From positions 1 to 15,881 of the forward strand of contig JAIWNU010000083.1 of the NCBI GenBank assembly GCA_020216655.1: DNA of 15,881 nt. The letters run 5' to 3'. The notes under the pieces are model-generated. The model made no database searches. It had not been told where the DNA came from and was given only the letters and a program-made list of their open reading frames with translations. The translations under genes were made by a program, and so were the position numbers. This document shows positions 6,044-13,338 of this stretch, piece by piece. The stretch is from Treponema sp. GTDB lineage: Bacteria; Spirochaetota; Spirochaetia; Treponematales; Breznakiellaceae. Every line of letters begins with the position of its first letter. Positions within the stretch are counted from its first letter, which is position 1.

Positions 6044-6935
6044 TGCTCTTGTTTTGGCCCAGAGTTTAACACTTCTCACCGGTCTAAAAAAACAAGAACG
6101 GCTTCGGCTCTTTATTCATATTGGATCGACTGCTCAATGGTGTTCTCTGAAAGGTTCTGATATCGAAACATTGCTGGGAAGGCCTTTGCAGAGTTTTCAG
6201 GGGAATGCAGAACAGCTAGTAGATACGGCTCATAAACAGTTGGAACATTTTATGAAGCGTTCGATTAATGCGGTGCCTTATGGAGATGCTGCATATCCGC
6301 CGCTTCTCAATGAATTGGCAGATCCCCCACTGATTTTGTATTATCGGGGTGTACTCCCGGATCCGGAGCAGCCCATGGTTGCTTTGGTTGGCACGAGAAA
6401 CCCTACCGGCGCTGGCCGCACCCAGGCATATACCTTTGGTTTTGACCTTGGCAATAAGGGTATTGCTGTGGTGTCCGGTCTTGCCCGAGGCATTGATAGC
6501 ATGGCCCATCGGGGAAATCTGGAAGGCCGGGGAAAAACAGTGGCGATACTGGGCAATGGTCTTGACTCTGTATATCCTGTTTCAAATAGATCCTTGGCCT
6601 TAAGAATCCTCCAAACTGGTGGCTGCCTCATAAGCGAATATCCGCCGGGTGTCCCCCCTTACAAGTGGCATTTCCCTGAGCGGAACCGTATTATTGCAGG
6701 CCTTGCAAGGGATACTATTGTGGTGGAAGCCCCTGAGCATTCAGGTTCTCTCATAACAGCCCAGTTTGCCCTTGATCATGGACGTGAAGTGTGGATAGGT
6801 TCGGTGTGCCGTACCAGTCCTCAGGGCCAAGGGGGAAGAGCTTTGGCGGAAGACGGAGCTATATATATTGATTCGGTACAGGCTCTTTTTAACGAATGGA
6901 ATCAGGTTATGAATGTAACAGCGCAAGAGGAGTAA
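6036..6935 (+). CDS. dprA: DNA-processing protein DprA/Smf
   Basis: DprA binds single-stranded DNA and loads RecA on it; in competent bacteria this protects incoming DNA, but the gene is widespread in species not known to be transformable. The 299-residue product has an N-terminal SAM-like region (about 1-75) and the extended Rossmann fold: VALVGTRNPTGAG (115-127), VVSGLARGIDSMAHRG (145-160), ILGNGLDSVYPVSNR (171-185), ISEYPPGVPP (199-208), HFPERNRIIAGLA (212-224) and HSGSLITAQFALDHGR (235-250). The segment usually reading VFAVPG is VWIGSV here (252-257), a local divergence. There is no C-terminal winged-helix domain, as in the shorter family members such as that of B. subtilis. The start overlaps the TPR gene by 8 bases and has only a weak ribosome-binding site, so translational coupling is likely. 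topA follows after 3 bases. Confidence 0.95.
   Translation: MNDALVLAQSLTLLTGLKKQERLRLFIHIGSTAQWCSLKGSDIETLLGRPLQSFQGNAEQLVDTAHKQLEHFMKRSINAVPYGDAAYPPLLNELADPPLILYYRGVLPDPEQPMVALVGTRNPTGAGRTQAYTFGFDLGNKGIAVVSGLARGIDSMAHRGNLEGRGKTVAILGNGLDSVYPVSNRSLALRILQTGGCLISEYPPGVPPYKWHFPERNRIIAGLARDTIVVEAPEHSGSLITAQFALDHGREVWIGSVCRTSPQGQGGRALAEDGAIYIDSVQALFNEWNQVMNVTAQEE
6927..6932 (+). promoter_or_regulatory. Ribosome-binding site of topA
   Basis: GAGGAG, inside the last codons of dprA, lies six bases before the ATG at 6939. It favours this start over the TTG at 6936 directly in front of it. Confidence 0.75.
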
Positions 6936-6938
6936 TTG

Positions 6939-9077
6939 ATGGCAACAGGAACCAAAAAGAAGGAACCTAAGGGCAAGACCCTGGTTATTGTTGAATCTCC
7001 GGCAAAAGCAAAAACCATAGAGAAATACCTAGGCGCCGATTATACCGTTAAGGCTTCCATGGGGCATCTCATTGACCTTCCTAAATCTCGGTTGGCTATC
7101 GATGTGGCCCATAACTTTGAACCGGAGTACATTACCGTGCGCGGCAGGGCAAAGCTGCTCAAAGAGCTGCAGGCAGATGCAAAAAAGGCGTCTTTAGTGC
7201 TGCTGGCAAGCGATAATGACCGGGAAGGGGAGGCTATTGCCTACCATCTGCGAAACGCCATACAGGCAAAAAGCGGTGCCACTCCGATAAAGCGGATTGT
7301 TTTTAACGAAATTACTCCGGTTGCTATAAAAGAAGCGGTGGTCGAGCCTGCGGATATAAACGAAGCTCTGGTGAATGCTCAGAAAGCCCGGCGGGTTTTA
7401 GACCGCCTGGTGGGTTATAATCTTTCTCCCCTGCTCTGGAAAAAGGTAAAGAATGGCCTTTCCGCAGGCCGTGTCCAGTCGGTAGCCTTAAGGCTTATTT
7501 GTGACCGAGAAAAGGAAGTAGAATCCTTTATTCCCGAAGAATACTGGACACTGGACGCGGATTTTAAGAAAGGGAAAGCGGCTTTTACCGCCCAGCTTGT
7601 ATCCTGGAAGGGCGAAAAACCGGTATTGCCGAATGAAGGGGCGGTAAAGGAACTTATCGGACAGCTGCAACAGGCCAAAGCAGAAGTTGTGGACCGCAAG
7701 GAAAGCGAAAAATCAATTAGGCCGAAACCGCCCTTTACCACCTCTAAGCTGCAACAAGCGGCGGCCAACCGTCTGGGCTTTACGAGCAAGAAAACTATGC
7801 AGATAGCCCAGCAGCTCTACGAGGGTGTAAATATCGGAAACAGCCGGGTGGGTCTTATCACCTATATGCGTACCGATTCGGTCCGTATTTCCCAAGCTGC
7901 CTTGAACGATGTCCGTTCCTGGATTACCGAACACTATCCCAAGGAACTGCCCGAAGAAGCTGTATCCTATACTATTGAGAAAAAAGCCCAGGATGCCCAT
8001 GAAGCGATCCGGCCGACCTATGTGACCTATACCCCCGATTCGGTTAAGGATTATCTCACCAGGGATCAGCTGAGGCTTTATACGATTATCTGGGAACGTT
8101 TTGTTTCAAGTCAAATGAAACCAGCCCGGTCTAAAACCATCAGCCTGGATATTGCATGCGGCGATGGGATCTTCCGGATTTCCGGTTCAAAGCTGGTGGA
8201 TAAGGGATTTTATCGGGTTCTTAAGCTGCTAACCAGCAAGGAAGAAAAGGAAAATCCTTTGCCGGAAATCGCGGTGGGAGAACAGCTCGAGATTGTGAAA
8301 TTTTATCCTGAGCAGCATTTTACCCAAGGCCCAAGCCGCTACACCGATGCCACCATCGTGAAGACCCTGGAAGAAAAAGGCATTGGCCGTCCATCAACCT
8401 ATGCGCCTATTATTTCAGTGCTCCTGGAACGGTACTATGTGAGCCGTTCGAACAAGCAGCTGGTACCGACAATGCTGGGCCGTATGATTTGCGACATGTT
8501 GGTGGAGTACTTCCCCGATGTGGTGGATGTGGGCTTTACCGCTACAATGGAAAACAAACTGGACCTGGTGGAAGAGAATCAGGTGAGCTGGCCCCAGATG
8601 ATCCGGGAATTTTATGATCCTTTTATTAAGCGGGTTCAGGATGTACAGCAAAGCCTTGAGTCATACAAGGGTTCTCTGGATGAGCCAACGGATTTTACCT
8701 GCGAACTCTGCGGAAAACCAATGATAAAAAAACTCGGCCGTTTTGGATATTTTCTTGCCTGTTCGGGGTTCCCGGAGTGCAAAAACACCAAGAGCATTCC
8801 ACTGGCCAAGTGTCCTAGGCCGGGCTGCACCGGAGATATTGTGGCGCGGAAAAATAAGGGCCGGGGCAAGGAATTTTACGGCTGTACCCGGTATCCGGAC
8901 TGCGATTTTATTACCCATTTTAAGCCCCTGCCCATTAATTGTCCGAAATGCGGTCAATTCTTGGTAGAAAAATATGACAAGAAAAACGGATCCCACAAGG
9001 CATGCATCAATCCAGACTGTGATTATCTCCACAGTGTTGACGATGAGACAGGGAGTGAACATGACGGAGAAGATTGA
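6939..9077 (+). CDS. topA: DNA topoisomerase I (type IA)
   Basis: TopA relaxes negatively supercoiled DNA by a single-strand break through a 5'-phosphotyrosine link. The 712-residue protein starts with a Toprim domain (LVIVESPAKAKTIEKYLG; acidic motif SDNDREGEAIAYHL with Asp92 and Asp94). The central type IA core carries the catalytic Tyr309 in GLITYMRTDSVRIS, and the conserved EKGIGRPSTYAPII follows later. The C-terminus has three four-cysteine zinc fingers: Cys588/591/608/614, Cys625/630/649/655 and Cys668/671/689/694. All are complete. The start is set by the ribosome-binding site at 6927-6932. The 3' end overlaps the next recombinase gene by 17 bases. In B. subtilis topA sits in the same place, between smf and codV, with trmFO between; trmFO is missing here. 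Confidence 0.98.
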   Translation: MATGTKKKEPKGKTLVIVESPAKAKTIEKYLGADYTVKASMGHLIDLPKSRLAIDVAHNFEPEYITVRGRAKLLKELQADAKKASLVLLASDNDREGEAIAYHLRNAIQAKSGATPIKRIVFNEITPVAIKEAVVEPADINEALVNAQKARRVLDRLVGYNLSPLLWKKVKNGLSAGRVQSVALRLICDREKEVESFIPEEYWTLDADFKKGKAAFTAQLVSWKGEKPVLPNEGAVKELIGQLQQAKAEVVDRKESEKSIRPKPPFTTSKLQQAAANRLGFTSKKTMQIAQQLYEGVNIGNSRVGLITYMRTDSVRISQAALNDVRSWITEHYPKELPEEAVSYTIEKKAQDAHEAIRPTYVTYTPDSVKDYLTRDQLRLYTIIWERFVSSQMKPARSKTISLDIACGDGIFRISGSKLVDKGFYRVLKLLTSKEEKENPLPEIAVGEQLEIVKFYPEQHFTQGPSRYTDATIVKTLEEKGIGRPSTYAPIISVLLERYYVSRSNKQLVPTMLGRMICDMLVEYFPDVVDVGFTATMENKLDLVEENQVSWPQMIREFYDPFIKRVQDVQQSLESYKGSLDEPTDFTCELCGKPMIKKLGRFGYFLACSGFPECKNTKSIPLAKCPRPGCTGDIVARKNKGRGKEFYGCTRYPDCDFITHFKPLPINCPKCGQFLVEKYDKKNGSHKACINPDCDYLHSVDDETGSEHDGED
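9051..9055 (+). promoter_or_regulatory. Ribosome-binding site of the second Xer recombinase
   Basis: GGGAG lies five bases before the ATG at 9061, inside the topA coding end. It supports 9061 rather than the upstream in-frame start at 8974, which would overlap topA by more than 100 bases. Confidence 0.7.
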
Positions 9078-9969
9078 AGCGTATCTTGAATATCTTCGTA
9101 CCGTACGGGCCGTATCTCCCCGGACCCTGGATGCCTACAGCCGGGACCTAGAGCGATTTGCCCAATACTGTGCCAATCACAATATCACGGTGGAAGTCGC
9201 CAGTCCCTATGAAGTGCAGAGTTTTATTGCGGACCTTTCGGCTGAAGGAGCTGCGGCTGTTTCTATTAATAGGGCCCTCTCTTCTGTCCGGGGCTTTTAC
9301 CGGTATCTCTATCGGTTTAAATTCCGGTCCGACGATCCTACGTCAGAACTGCGGAACCTTAAGTCCCCAAAACAGCTCCCCACCTTTTTATGGGAAGGGG
9401 AAATGGCTCGGTTTGCGGAGCTTCCCGATACGGCGGGGATTTTATGGCCCGAACGGGACAAGGCGCTCATTATGGTTATGTATTCGGCGGGACTCCGGAT
9501 TTCTGAAGTCGCCAACCTGAGGGTTCAGGATCTGGACCGGGATCTTTCTGGTGCCTGGGTACTTGGTAAGGGCGATAAGGAACGGCAGGTGTTTTTCTCC
9601 GATGAAGGCCGGGAAGCCCTTGCTCAGTACCTGCAGAGCAGGGAACACAGGGTGAACAGGGCGATCAGTACAGATCGGCTCTTTATCAACAGAAATGGAG
9701 GTCCCCTCTCTGTCCCCGGTATTCGCTGGATTATCGGGAAATATGCTGAACGGTCGGGCTTGGACAAACCTATCCACCCCCACTCTTTGCGGCACAGTTT
9801 TGCGACCCACCTGGTAAACGCTGGCTGCGATGTCCGGATGGTTCAGGAGCTTCTTGGACACGCAAGTCTTTCTACTACCCAGCGGTACACCCATGTAGAT
9901 ATGGAAGGTCTTAAACGGATATACAAAAAAGCCCATCCCCATGGGATGCGGAAAGGATCGGCACGATGA
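9061..9969 (+). CDS. xerC: XerC/CodV-like site-specific tyrosine recombinase
   Basis: This is the second Xer-type recombinase of the window, expected to pair with the one at 4422 in dimer resolution at dif. The 302-residue product has the N-terminal SAM-like domain ([19 protein letters not shown], then [14 protein letters not shown]) and all catalytic residues: Arg146 ([10 protein letters not shown]), Lys170 ([10 protein letters not shown]), His241 and Arg244 ([13 protein letters not shown]), His267 (LLGHASLS) and Tyr276 (TTQRYTHV). XerC is favoured because the tail [12 protein letters not shown] resembles XerC tails and because B. subtilis codV (xerC) lies in the same topA-codV-clpQ-clpY order. 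The start at 9061 overlaps topA by 17 bases; the stop overlaps hslV in ATGA. All key residues being present in both copies argues that both are active rather than one decaying. Confidence 0.87.
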   Translation: MTEKIEAYLEYLRTVRAVSPRTLDAYSRDLERFAQYCANHNITVEVASPYEVQSFIADLSAEGAAAVSINRALSSVRGFYRYLYRFKFRSDDPTSELRNLKSPKQLPTFLWEGEMARFAELPDTAGILWPERDKALIMVMYSAGLRISEVANLRVQDLDRDLSGAWVLGKGDKERQVFFSDEGREALAQYLQSREHRVNRAISTDRLFINRNGGPLSVPGIRWIIGKYAERSGLDKPIHPHSLRHSFATHLVNAGCDVRMVQELLGHASLSTTQRYTHVDMEGLKRIYKKAHPHGMRKGSAR

Positions 9970-10499
9970 AAATTAGAAGCACAACAGTTATCGCGGTCCG
10001 CCGGGATGGCAAGGTTGCCATGGCGGGCGACGGTCAGGTAACCGCAGGAAATACGGTAATGAAAAATAATGCCCGCAAGGTGCGCCGCATGTATGATGGC
10101 AAGGTGCTCTGCGGTTTTGCCGGTGCGACAGCCGATGCTTTTACCCTCTTTGAACGCTTTGAGGCAAAACTTAAGGAATACAATGGGGACCTTCAGCGTT
10201 CTGCGGTAGAGCTGGCCAAGGACTGGCGGATGGACCGAGCTTTGCGGCGCCTCGAGGCCATGCTTATTGTGGCGGACAAAACAAGAACACTGCTCATATC
10301 AGGTACCGGCGATGTGATTGAACCGTCGGAGGCAGCCCTGGCCATCGGTTCCGGCGGTCCCTATGCCTACGCAGCGGCTTTAGCCTATCTGGACGGCAGC
10401 ACCATGGGTGCCCGTGAAATTGCAGAAAAGAGCCTTAAAATCGCAGGTTCTATCTGCATTTATACCAATGATCAAATCACTGTAGAGGAACTGAATTAA
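9966..10499 (+). CDS. hslV: ATP-dependent protease HslV (ClpQ), peptidase subunit
   Basis: HslV is the N-terminal-nucleophile, proteasome-beta-like peptidase that forms a double ring capped by HslU and degrades unfolded or regulatory proteins in the cytoplasm. The 177-residue product matches the family throughout: [20 protein letters not shown] near the N-terminus, [55 protein letters not shown] and the end [15 protein letters not shown]. By alignment with E. coli HslV (MTTIVSV) the catalytic threonine is Thr6, which implies removal of a short MKIRS leader instead of just Met; B. subtilis CodW also has a short leader, but with a serine nucleophile. The gene starts in ATGA overlap with xerC, with AAAGGA eight bases upstream, and hslU follows after 2 bases, as expected for partners made in fixed ratio. 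Confidence 0.97.
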   Translation: MKIRSTTVIAVRRDGKVAMAGDGQVTAGNTVMKNNARKVRRMYDGKVLCGFAGATADAFTLFERFEAKLKEYNGDLQRSAVELAKDWRMDRALRRLEAMLIVADKTRTLLISGTGDVIEPSEAALAIGSGGPYAYAAALAYLDGSTMGAREIAEKSLKIAGSICIYTNDQITVEELN

Positions 10500-10501
10500 G
10501 C

Positions 10502-11995
10502 ATGAAGGATATTACTTTTGATAAAATCGGCAAGGATGTGCTTACTCCCCGGCAGATAGTTGCAGAGCTGGATAAGTATATCATTGGGCAAAAAAAGGCA
10601 AAACGGGCGGTAGCGGTAGCCCTGAGAAATCGGGTTCGCCGCCTCAAGCTGCCCGCTGAATTACGGGAAGATATTGCCCCAAAAAATATATTGATGATCG
10701 GGCCCACCGGTGTGGGTAAGACAGAAATTGCCCGGAGGCTGGCAAAGCTCGCCGGGGCTCCCTTTATTAAGGTAGAGGCCACCAAGTACACCGAAGTTGG
10801 CTATGTTGGCCGGGATGTGGAATCTATGATCCGGGACCTCATGGCTGCGGGTGTACAGATGGTAAAGCAGGAGATGCAGGAACAGGTGAAGGCTGAGGCC
10901 GAACGGCGGGCGGAAGAGCTATTGCTGGATCTTTTGCTTCCCGGTTCCAATAAGGCTCCGGGCGGATCGACCAATTTGTTTGCCAATTTATTTAACACCA
11001 TGCCCCAAAAGTCTTCTGTGCAAGGCGGACCGGGCGGAGAGGGTGCCATCCCAGCAGGAATACAACAGGAGCTTCCCCGCGGTCCGGAAAGCAGCGCTGC
11101 AGGGTCGACGGAAAACCAGAGCCGAGAAAAACTCAGGACCATGCTGCGGGAAGGAAAACTAGAGGACCGCACTGTGGAAATCATGGTGCAGCAGGCTCCT
11201 CAAATCCCCGCAATGGAAATTCTGGGGGGACCGGGCATGGAAGACCTGGAGAACAGCCTATCCGGTATAGTGGGTATGTTTGGTGGCGGAAAAAAGAAAA
11301 AGGTTGTGACCGTAAAGCGGGCTCGGGAAATCCTTGTAGCGGAAGAAGCGGAAAAATTGATAGATCGGGACCGGATGACCGAAGAGGCCCGCCGGCGGGT
11401 TGAAGAAACCGGCATTGTATTTATTGATGAAATCGATAAAATCGCCGCCAAGGGAGGCCAATCAAGCGGCCCCGATGTGTCCCGGGAAGGGGTGCAGCGG
11501 GATATACTGCCCATTGTGGAAGGCTCAGTGGTGAATACCAAGTGGGGCCCGGTGGACACAAGCCATATTCTCTTTATTGGCGCCGGGGCCTTTAATGTGA
11601 GTAAGCCTTCGGATCTCATTCCTGAACTGCAGGGACGGTTCCCTCTGCGGGTTGAGCTTGAATCCCTGGGCAAAGAAGAATTCCTCAGGATCCTTACGGA
11701 ACCTAAAAATGCTCTAATCAAGCAGTATACTGATTTGCTTGCGGTGGAAGGGATTAGTATCGAGTTTACCCCCGGCGCCATTGAACGGCTTGCTGCTTTG
11801 GCAGAAGAGGTGAACTCACGGCTCGAAAACATCGGGGCTCGCCGGCTCCATACAATTATGGAGGCCCTTTTGGAAGAAGTGTCCTTTGAGGCTCCGGATA
11901 TTGCGCCGGCTGCTATTCCGATTACGGAAGCCTATGTGGATGAAAAATTGAAAGGTTTGGTGGTGGACCAGGATCTGGGCAGGTATATCCTGTAA
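10502..11995 (+). CDS. hslU: ATP-dependent protease HslU (ClpY), unfoldase subunit
   Basis: HslU is the AAA+ hexamer that unfolds substrates and feeds them to HslV. Visible motifs are LTPRQIVAELDKYIIGQ at the start, Walker A GPTGVGKT (67-74), pore loop GYVGRD (100-105), Walker B IVFIDEID (305-312), the arginine-finger region LQGRFPLRVEL (376-386), sensor-2 region GARRLHTIME (446-455) and the C-terminal DLGRYIL (491-497), whose tail activates HslV. At 497 residues it is about 50 longer than the 443-residue E. coli protein. The extra length lies in the substrate-binding I domain, where residues about 148-205 are rich in Gly, Pro, Ser and Gln and look disordered, before the recognisable REKLRTMLREGKLEDRTVEI. 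The likely ribosome-binding site GAGG is rather far (13 bases) from the start, so coupling to hslV is probable. Confidence 0.97.
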   Translation: MKDITFDKIGKDVLTPRQIVAELDKYIIGQKKAKRAVAVALRNRVRRLKLPAELREDIAPKNILMIGPTGVGKTEIARRLAKLAGAPFIKVEATKYTEVGYVGRDVESMIRDLMAAGVQMVKQEMQEQVKAEAERRAEELLLDLLLPGSNKAPGGSTNLFANLFNTMPQKSSVQGGPGGEGAIPAGIQQELPRGPESSAAGSTENQSREKLRTMLREGKLEDRTVEIMVQQAPQIPAMEILGGPGMEDLENSLSGIVGMFGGGKKKKVVTVKRAREILVAEEAEKLIDRDRMTEEARRRVEETGIVFIDEIDKIAAKGGQSSGPDVSREGVQRDILPIVEGSVVNTKWGPVDTSHILFIGAGAFNVSKPSDLIPELQGRFPLRVELESLGKEEFLRILTEPKNALIKQYTDLLAVEGISIEFTPGAIERLAALAEEVNSRLENIGARRLHTIMEALLEEVSFEAPDIAPAAIPITEAYVDEKLKGLVVDQDLGRYIL

Positions 11996-12020
11996 AGAGG
12001 GTCATCTTTTTTGCCGATGA
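11993..12020 (+). promoter_or_regulatory. Sigma-28 (FliA/SigD)-like promoter of the flagellar genes
   Basis: TAAA (11993-11996, overlapping the hslU stop codon) is followed after 16 bases by GCCGATGA (12013-12020). The sigma-28 consensus as I know it is TAAA-N15-GCCGATAA, so the -10 matches 7 of 8 and the spacer is one base longer. Transcription would start near 12026-12027, leaving a leader of about 14 bases with the flgB ribosome-binding site AGGGGG (12029-12034) at its beginning. The position, just before the first flagellar gene, supports the call; B. subtilis also has a sigma-D promoter before flgB. Spacing is not ideal and there is no experimental support. Confidence 0.5.
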
Positions 12021-12040
12021 ATGTGAGTAGGGGGTAGTGG

Positions 12041-12460
12041 ATGAACATTTCCAATGATTTTACCAAGACTGTGGATATCCTGCATCGGGCTATGGATGCG
12101 AGTCTTGTCCGCAGGGATGTGATTGCCAACAACATTGCCAATGCGGATGTCCCCAACTTTAAGCGTTCTGTTGTAAACTTCGAGAGTGAACTGAAACGGG
12201 CTTTGGATTCGGCAAAAAACAAGCCGGCCCTTGAGCTCACCCTGACCGATCCTAAACACATTCCCAACTGGCGTGAACGGGATTACCGGGAAGTCCAGCC
12301 CCGCCGGGTTCTGGATTATGTAACAACATCGAAAAACAATGGCAACAATGTGGATCCGGAAGAGGAAATGATGCTTTCGGTGCAGAACCAGCTCATGTAT
12401 ACCCTCATGGCCCAGGCTCAAACCTTTGAGTTCGGTCAGATTAACCTGGTACTGAGGTAG
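12041..12460 (+). CDS. flgB: Flagellar basal-body rod protein FlgB
   Basis: FlgB is a proximal rod subunit of the flagellar drive shaft, exported by the flagellar type III apparatus and, in spirochetes, part of the periplasmic flagellum. The 139-residue product has the rod-family N-terminus (VDILHRAMDASLVRRDVIANNIANADVPNFKRS), which includes the ANNIANADVPNFKR signature at about 29-42, and the C-terminal helical segment VDPEEEMMLSVQNQLMYTL typical of FlgB. The start follows AGGGGG by six bases. It is separated from hslU by 45 bases that hold a sigma-28-like promoter, and from flgC by 9 bases. It is the first gene of the flagellar run. Confidence 0.96.
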   Translation: MNISNDFTKTVDILHRAMDASLVRRDVIANNIANADVPNFKRSVVNFESELKRALDSAKNKPALELTLTDPKHIPNWRERDYREVQPRRVLDYVTTSKNNGNNVDPEEEMMLSVQNQLMYTLMAQAQTFEFGQINLVLR

Positions 12461-12469
12461 GAGTAAGCT

Positions 12470-12928
12470 ATGGGATTGTTTAGTTCAATCAATATTGCCG
12501 CCAGCGGTATGACCGCCGAACGGCTTCGCTCTGATGTAATAGCGGACAATATTGCCAATGCTTCCACCACGAGAACCGCAGAGGGGGGGCCTTTTAGAAG
12601 AAGCCGGGTCATTTTAAGGCCCCGTACCGAGCAGCCCTATTGGCGGTCTCCCTTTTTGCCTGACATGATGGACGGCGGTGTTGGAAAGGGTGTTCGGGTT
12701 GTCACCGTAGAAAAAGACGATTCTAAGCCCCGGCTCGTGTATGATCCTACCCATCCGGACGCAATAAAAACCGGCCCGCGGGCTGGGTATGTGGAAATGC
12801 CGAACGTAAATATAGTCACCGAAATGGTTGACCTCATCGCCGCATCCCGGGCCTATGAAGCAAATGCAGCAATTGTGAACGGCTCAAAAGCTATGTTTAT
12901 GAAGGCCCTGGAAATCGGGGGGAGGTAA
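12470..12928 (+). CDS. flgC: Flagellar basal-body rod protein FlgC
   Basis: FlgC is the second proximal rod protein of the flagellum. The 152-residue product opens with FSSINIAASGMTAERLRSD, carries the rod-family motif VIADNIANASTTRT, and ends with the conserved FlgC pattern GYVEMPNVNIVTEMVDLIAASRAYEAN followed by a helical tail. This is the normal length for FlgC outside the enterics. The start is 9 bases after flgB, with GGAG about six bases upstream (12460-12463). The stop is 3 bases from the fliE start, and the flgC terminal codons supply the fliE ribosome-binding site. Co-expression with flgB and fliE fits their joint assembly into the rod. Confidence 0.96.
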   Translation: MGLFSSINIAASGMTAERLRSDVIADNIANASTTRTAEGGPFRRSRVILRPRTEQPYWRSPFLPDMMDGGVGKGVRVVTVEKDDSKPRLVYDPTHPDAIKTGPRAGYVEMPNVNIVTEMVDLIAASRAYEANAAIVNGSKAMFMKALEIGGR

Positions 12929-12931
12929 TAG

Positions 12932-13309
12932 ATGACCATATATAAGCCAGAACTGGTAAGCGGCGACAAAATTCCAATGGCGGTTACTAACCCCCGGCAC
13001 CTGGTCCCCGCAACCGGTCAGTATCAGGCTAGCGGTACTGCCCTTTCCGAACTTGGCAATAAGGTCGGTGCAGAAGCGGTACTCAGGAGCGGATCCTTTG
13101 AGGATGCCATGCTCAAAGCCCTGGATTCGGTAAATGCGGATCAGAATTTGTCGACCGACCTGATGGAAACCATGGTGACCGACCCCGATTCGGTGGATCC
13201 CCATGATGTGACGATAGCAATGGCAAAGGCCAATCTTTCCCTCAATATTACCCGCACAGTGCTGGACAGGATCGTAAAAGGATGGAAAGAGATAATAAAT
13301 ACACGGTAA
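12932..13309 (+). CDS. fliE: Flagellar hook-basal body complex protein FliE
   Basis: FliE is the small adaptor between the MS ring (FliF) and the proximal rod, and is exported early in assembly. The 125-residue product has the family core in its second half: FEDAMLKALDSVNADQNLS, then DPDSVDPHDVTIAMAKANLSLN and NITRTVLDRIVKGWKEIINTR, where the DVHxVxIAxxKAxLS-type motif reads DPHDVTIAMAKANLS. It is about 20 residues longer than E. coli FliE because of an N-terminal extension (IYKPELVSGDKIPM onward) that I cannot match to a domain. The start is supported by a purine-rich GGGGGGAGG run at the end of flgC. A 29-base gap follows, containing the strong fliF ribosome-binding site. Confidence 0.93.
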   Translation: MTIYKPELVSGDKIPMAVTNPRHLVPATGQYQASGTALSELGNKVGAEAVLRSGSFEDAMLKALDSVNADQNLSTDLMETMVTDPDSVDPHDVTIAMAKANLSLNITRTVLDRIVKGWKEIINTR

Positions 13310-13338
13310 GAGCGTAAGGTTCTTCTGGGGAGGGGAAC

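Noticed and set aside
8974..9060. Upstream in-frame start for the second Xer recombinase
   Set aside because: Would overlap topA by over 100 bases across a zinc finger; the ATG at 9061 has a good ribosome-binding site and matches the family N-terminus.
10591..10597. Slippery heptamer A AAA AAG in frame near the start of hslU
   Set aside because: The codons encode a conserved Gln-Lys-Lys-Ala-Lys motif of HslU, no clear upstream stimulatory Shine-Dalgarno is seen, and the -1 frame stops within about 25 codons.
11200..11832. Open frame on the - strand (210 codons) opposite hslU
   Set aside because: Shadow of hslU; Ser/Arg-rich composition and no independent start signal or gap to host a promoter.
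12002..12020. Inverted repeat TCATC/GATGA with a T-run after hslU, as a possible terminator
   Set aside because: Stem is only 5 bp, A/T-containing, and the T-run is in the loop instead of after the stem; the sequence fits a promoter -10 better.
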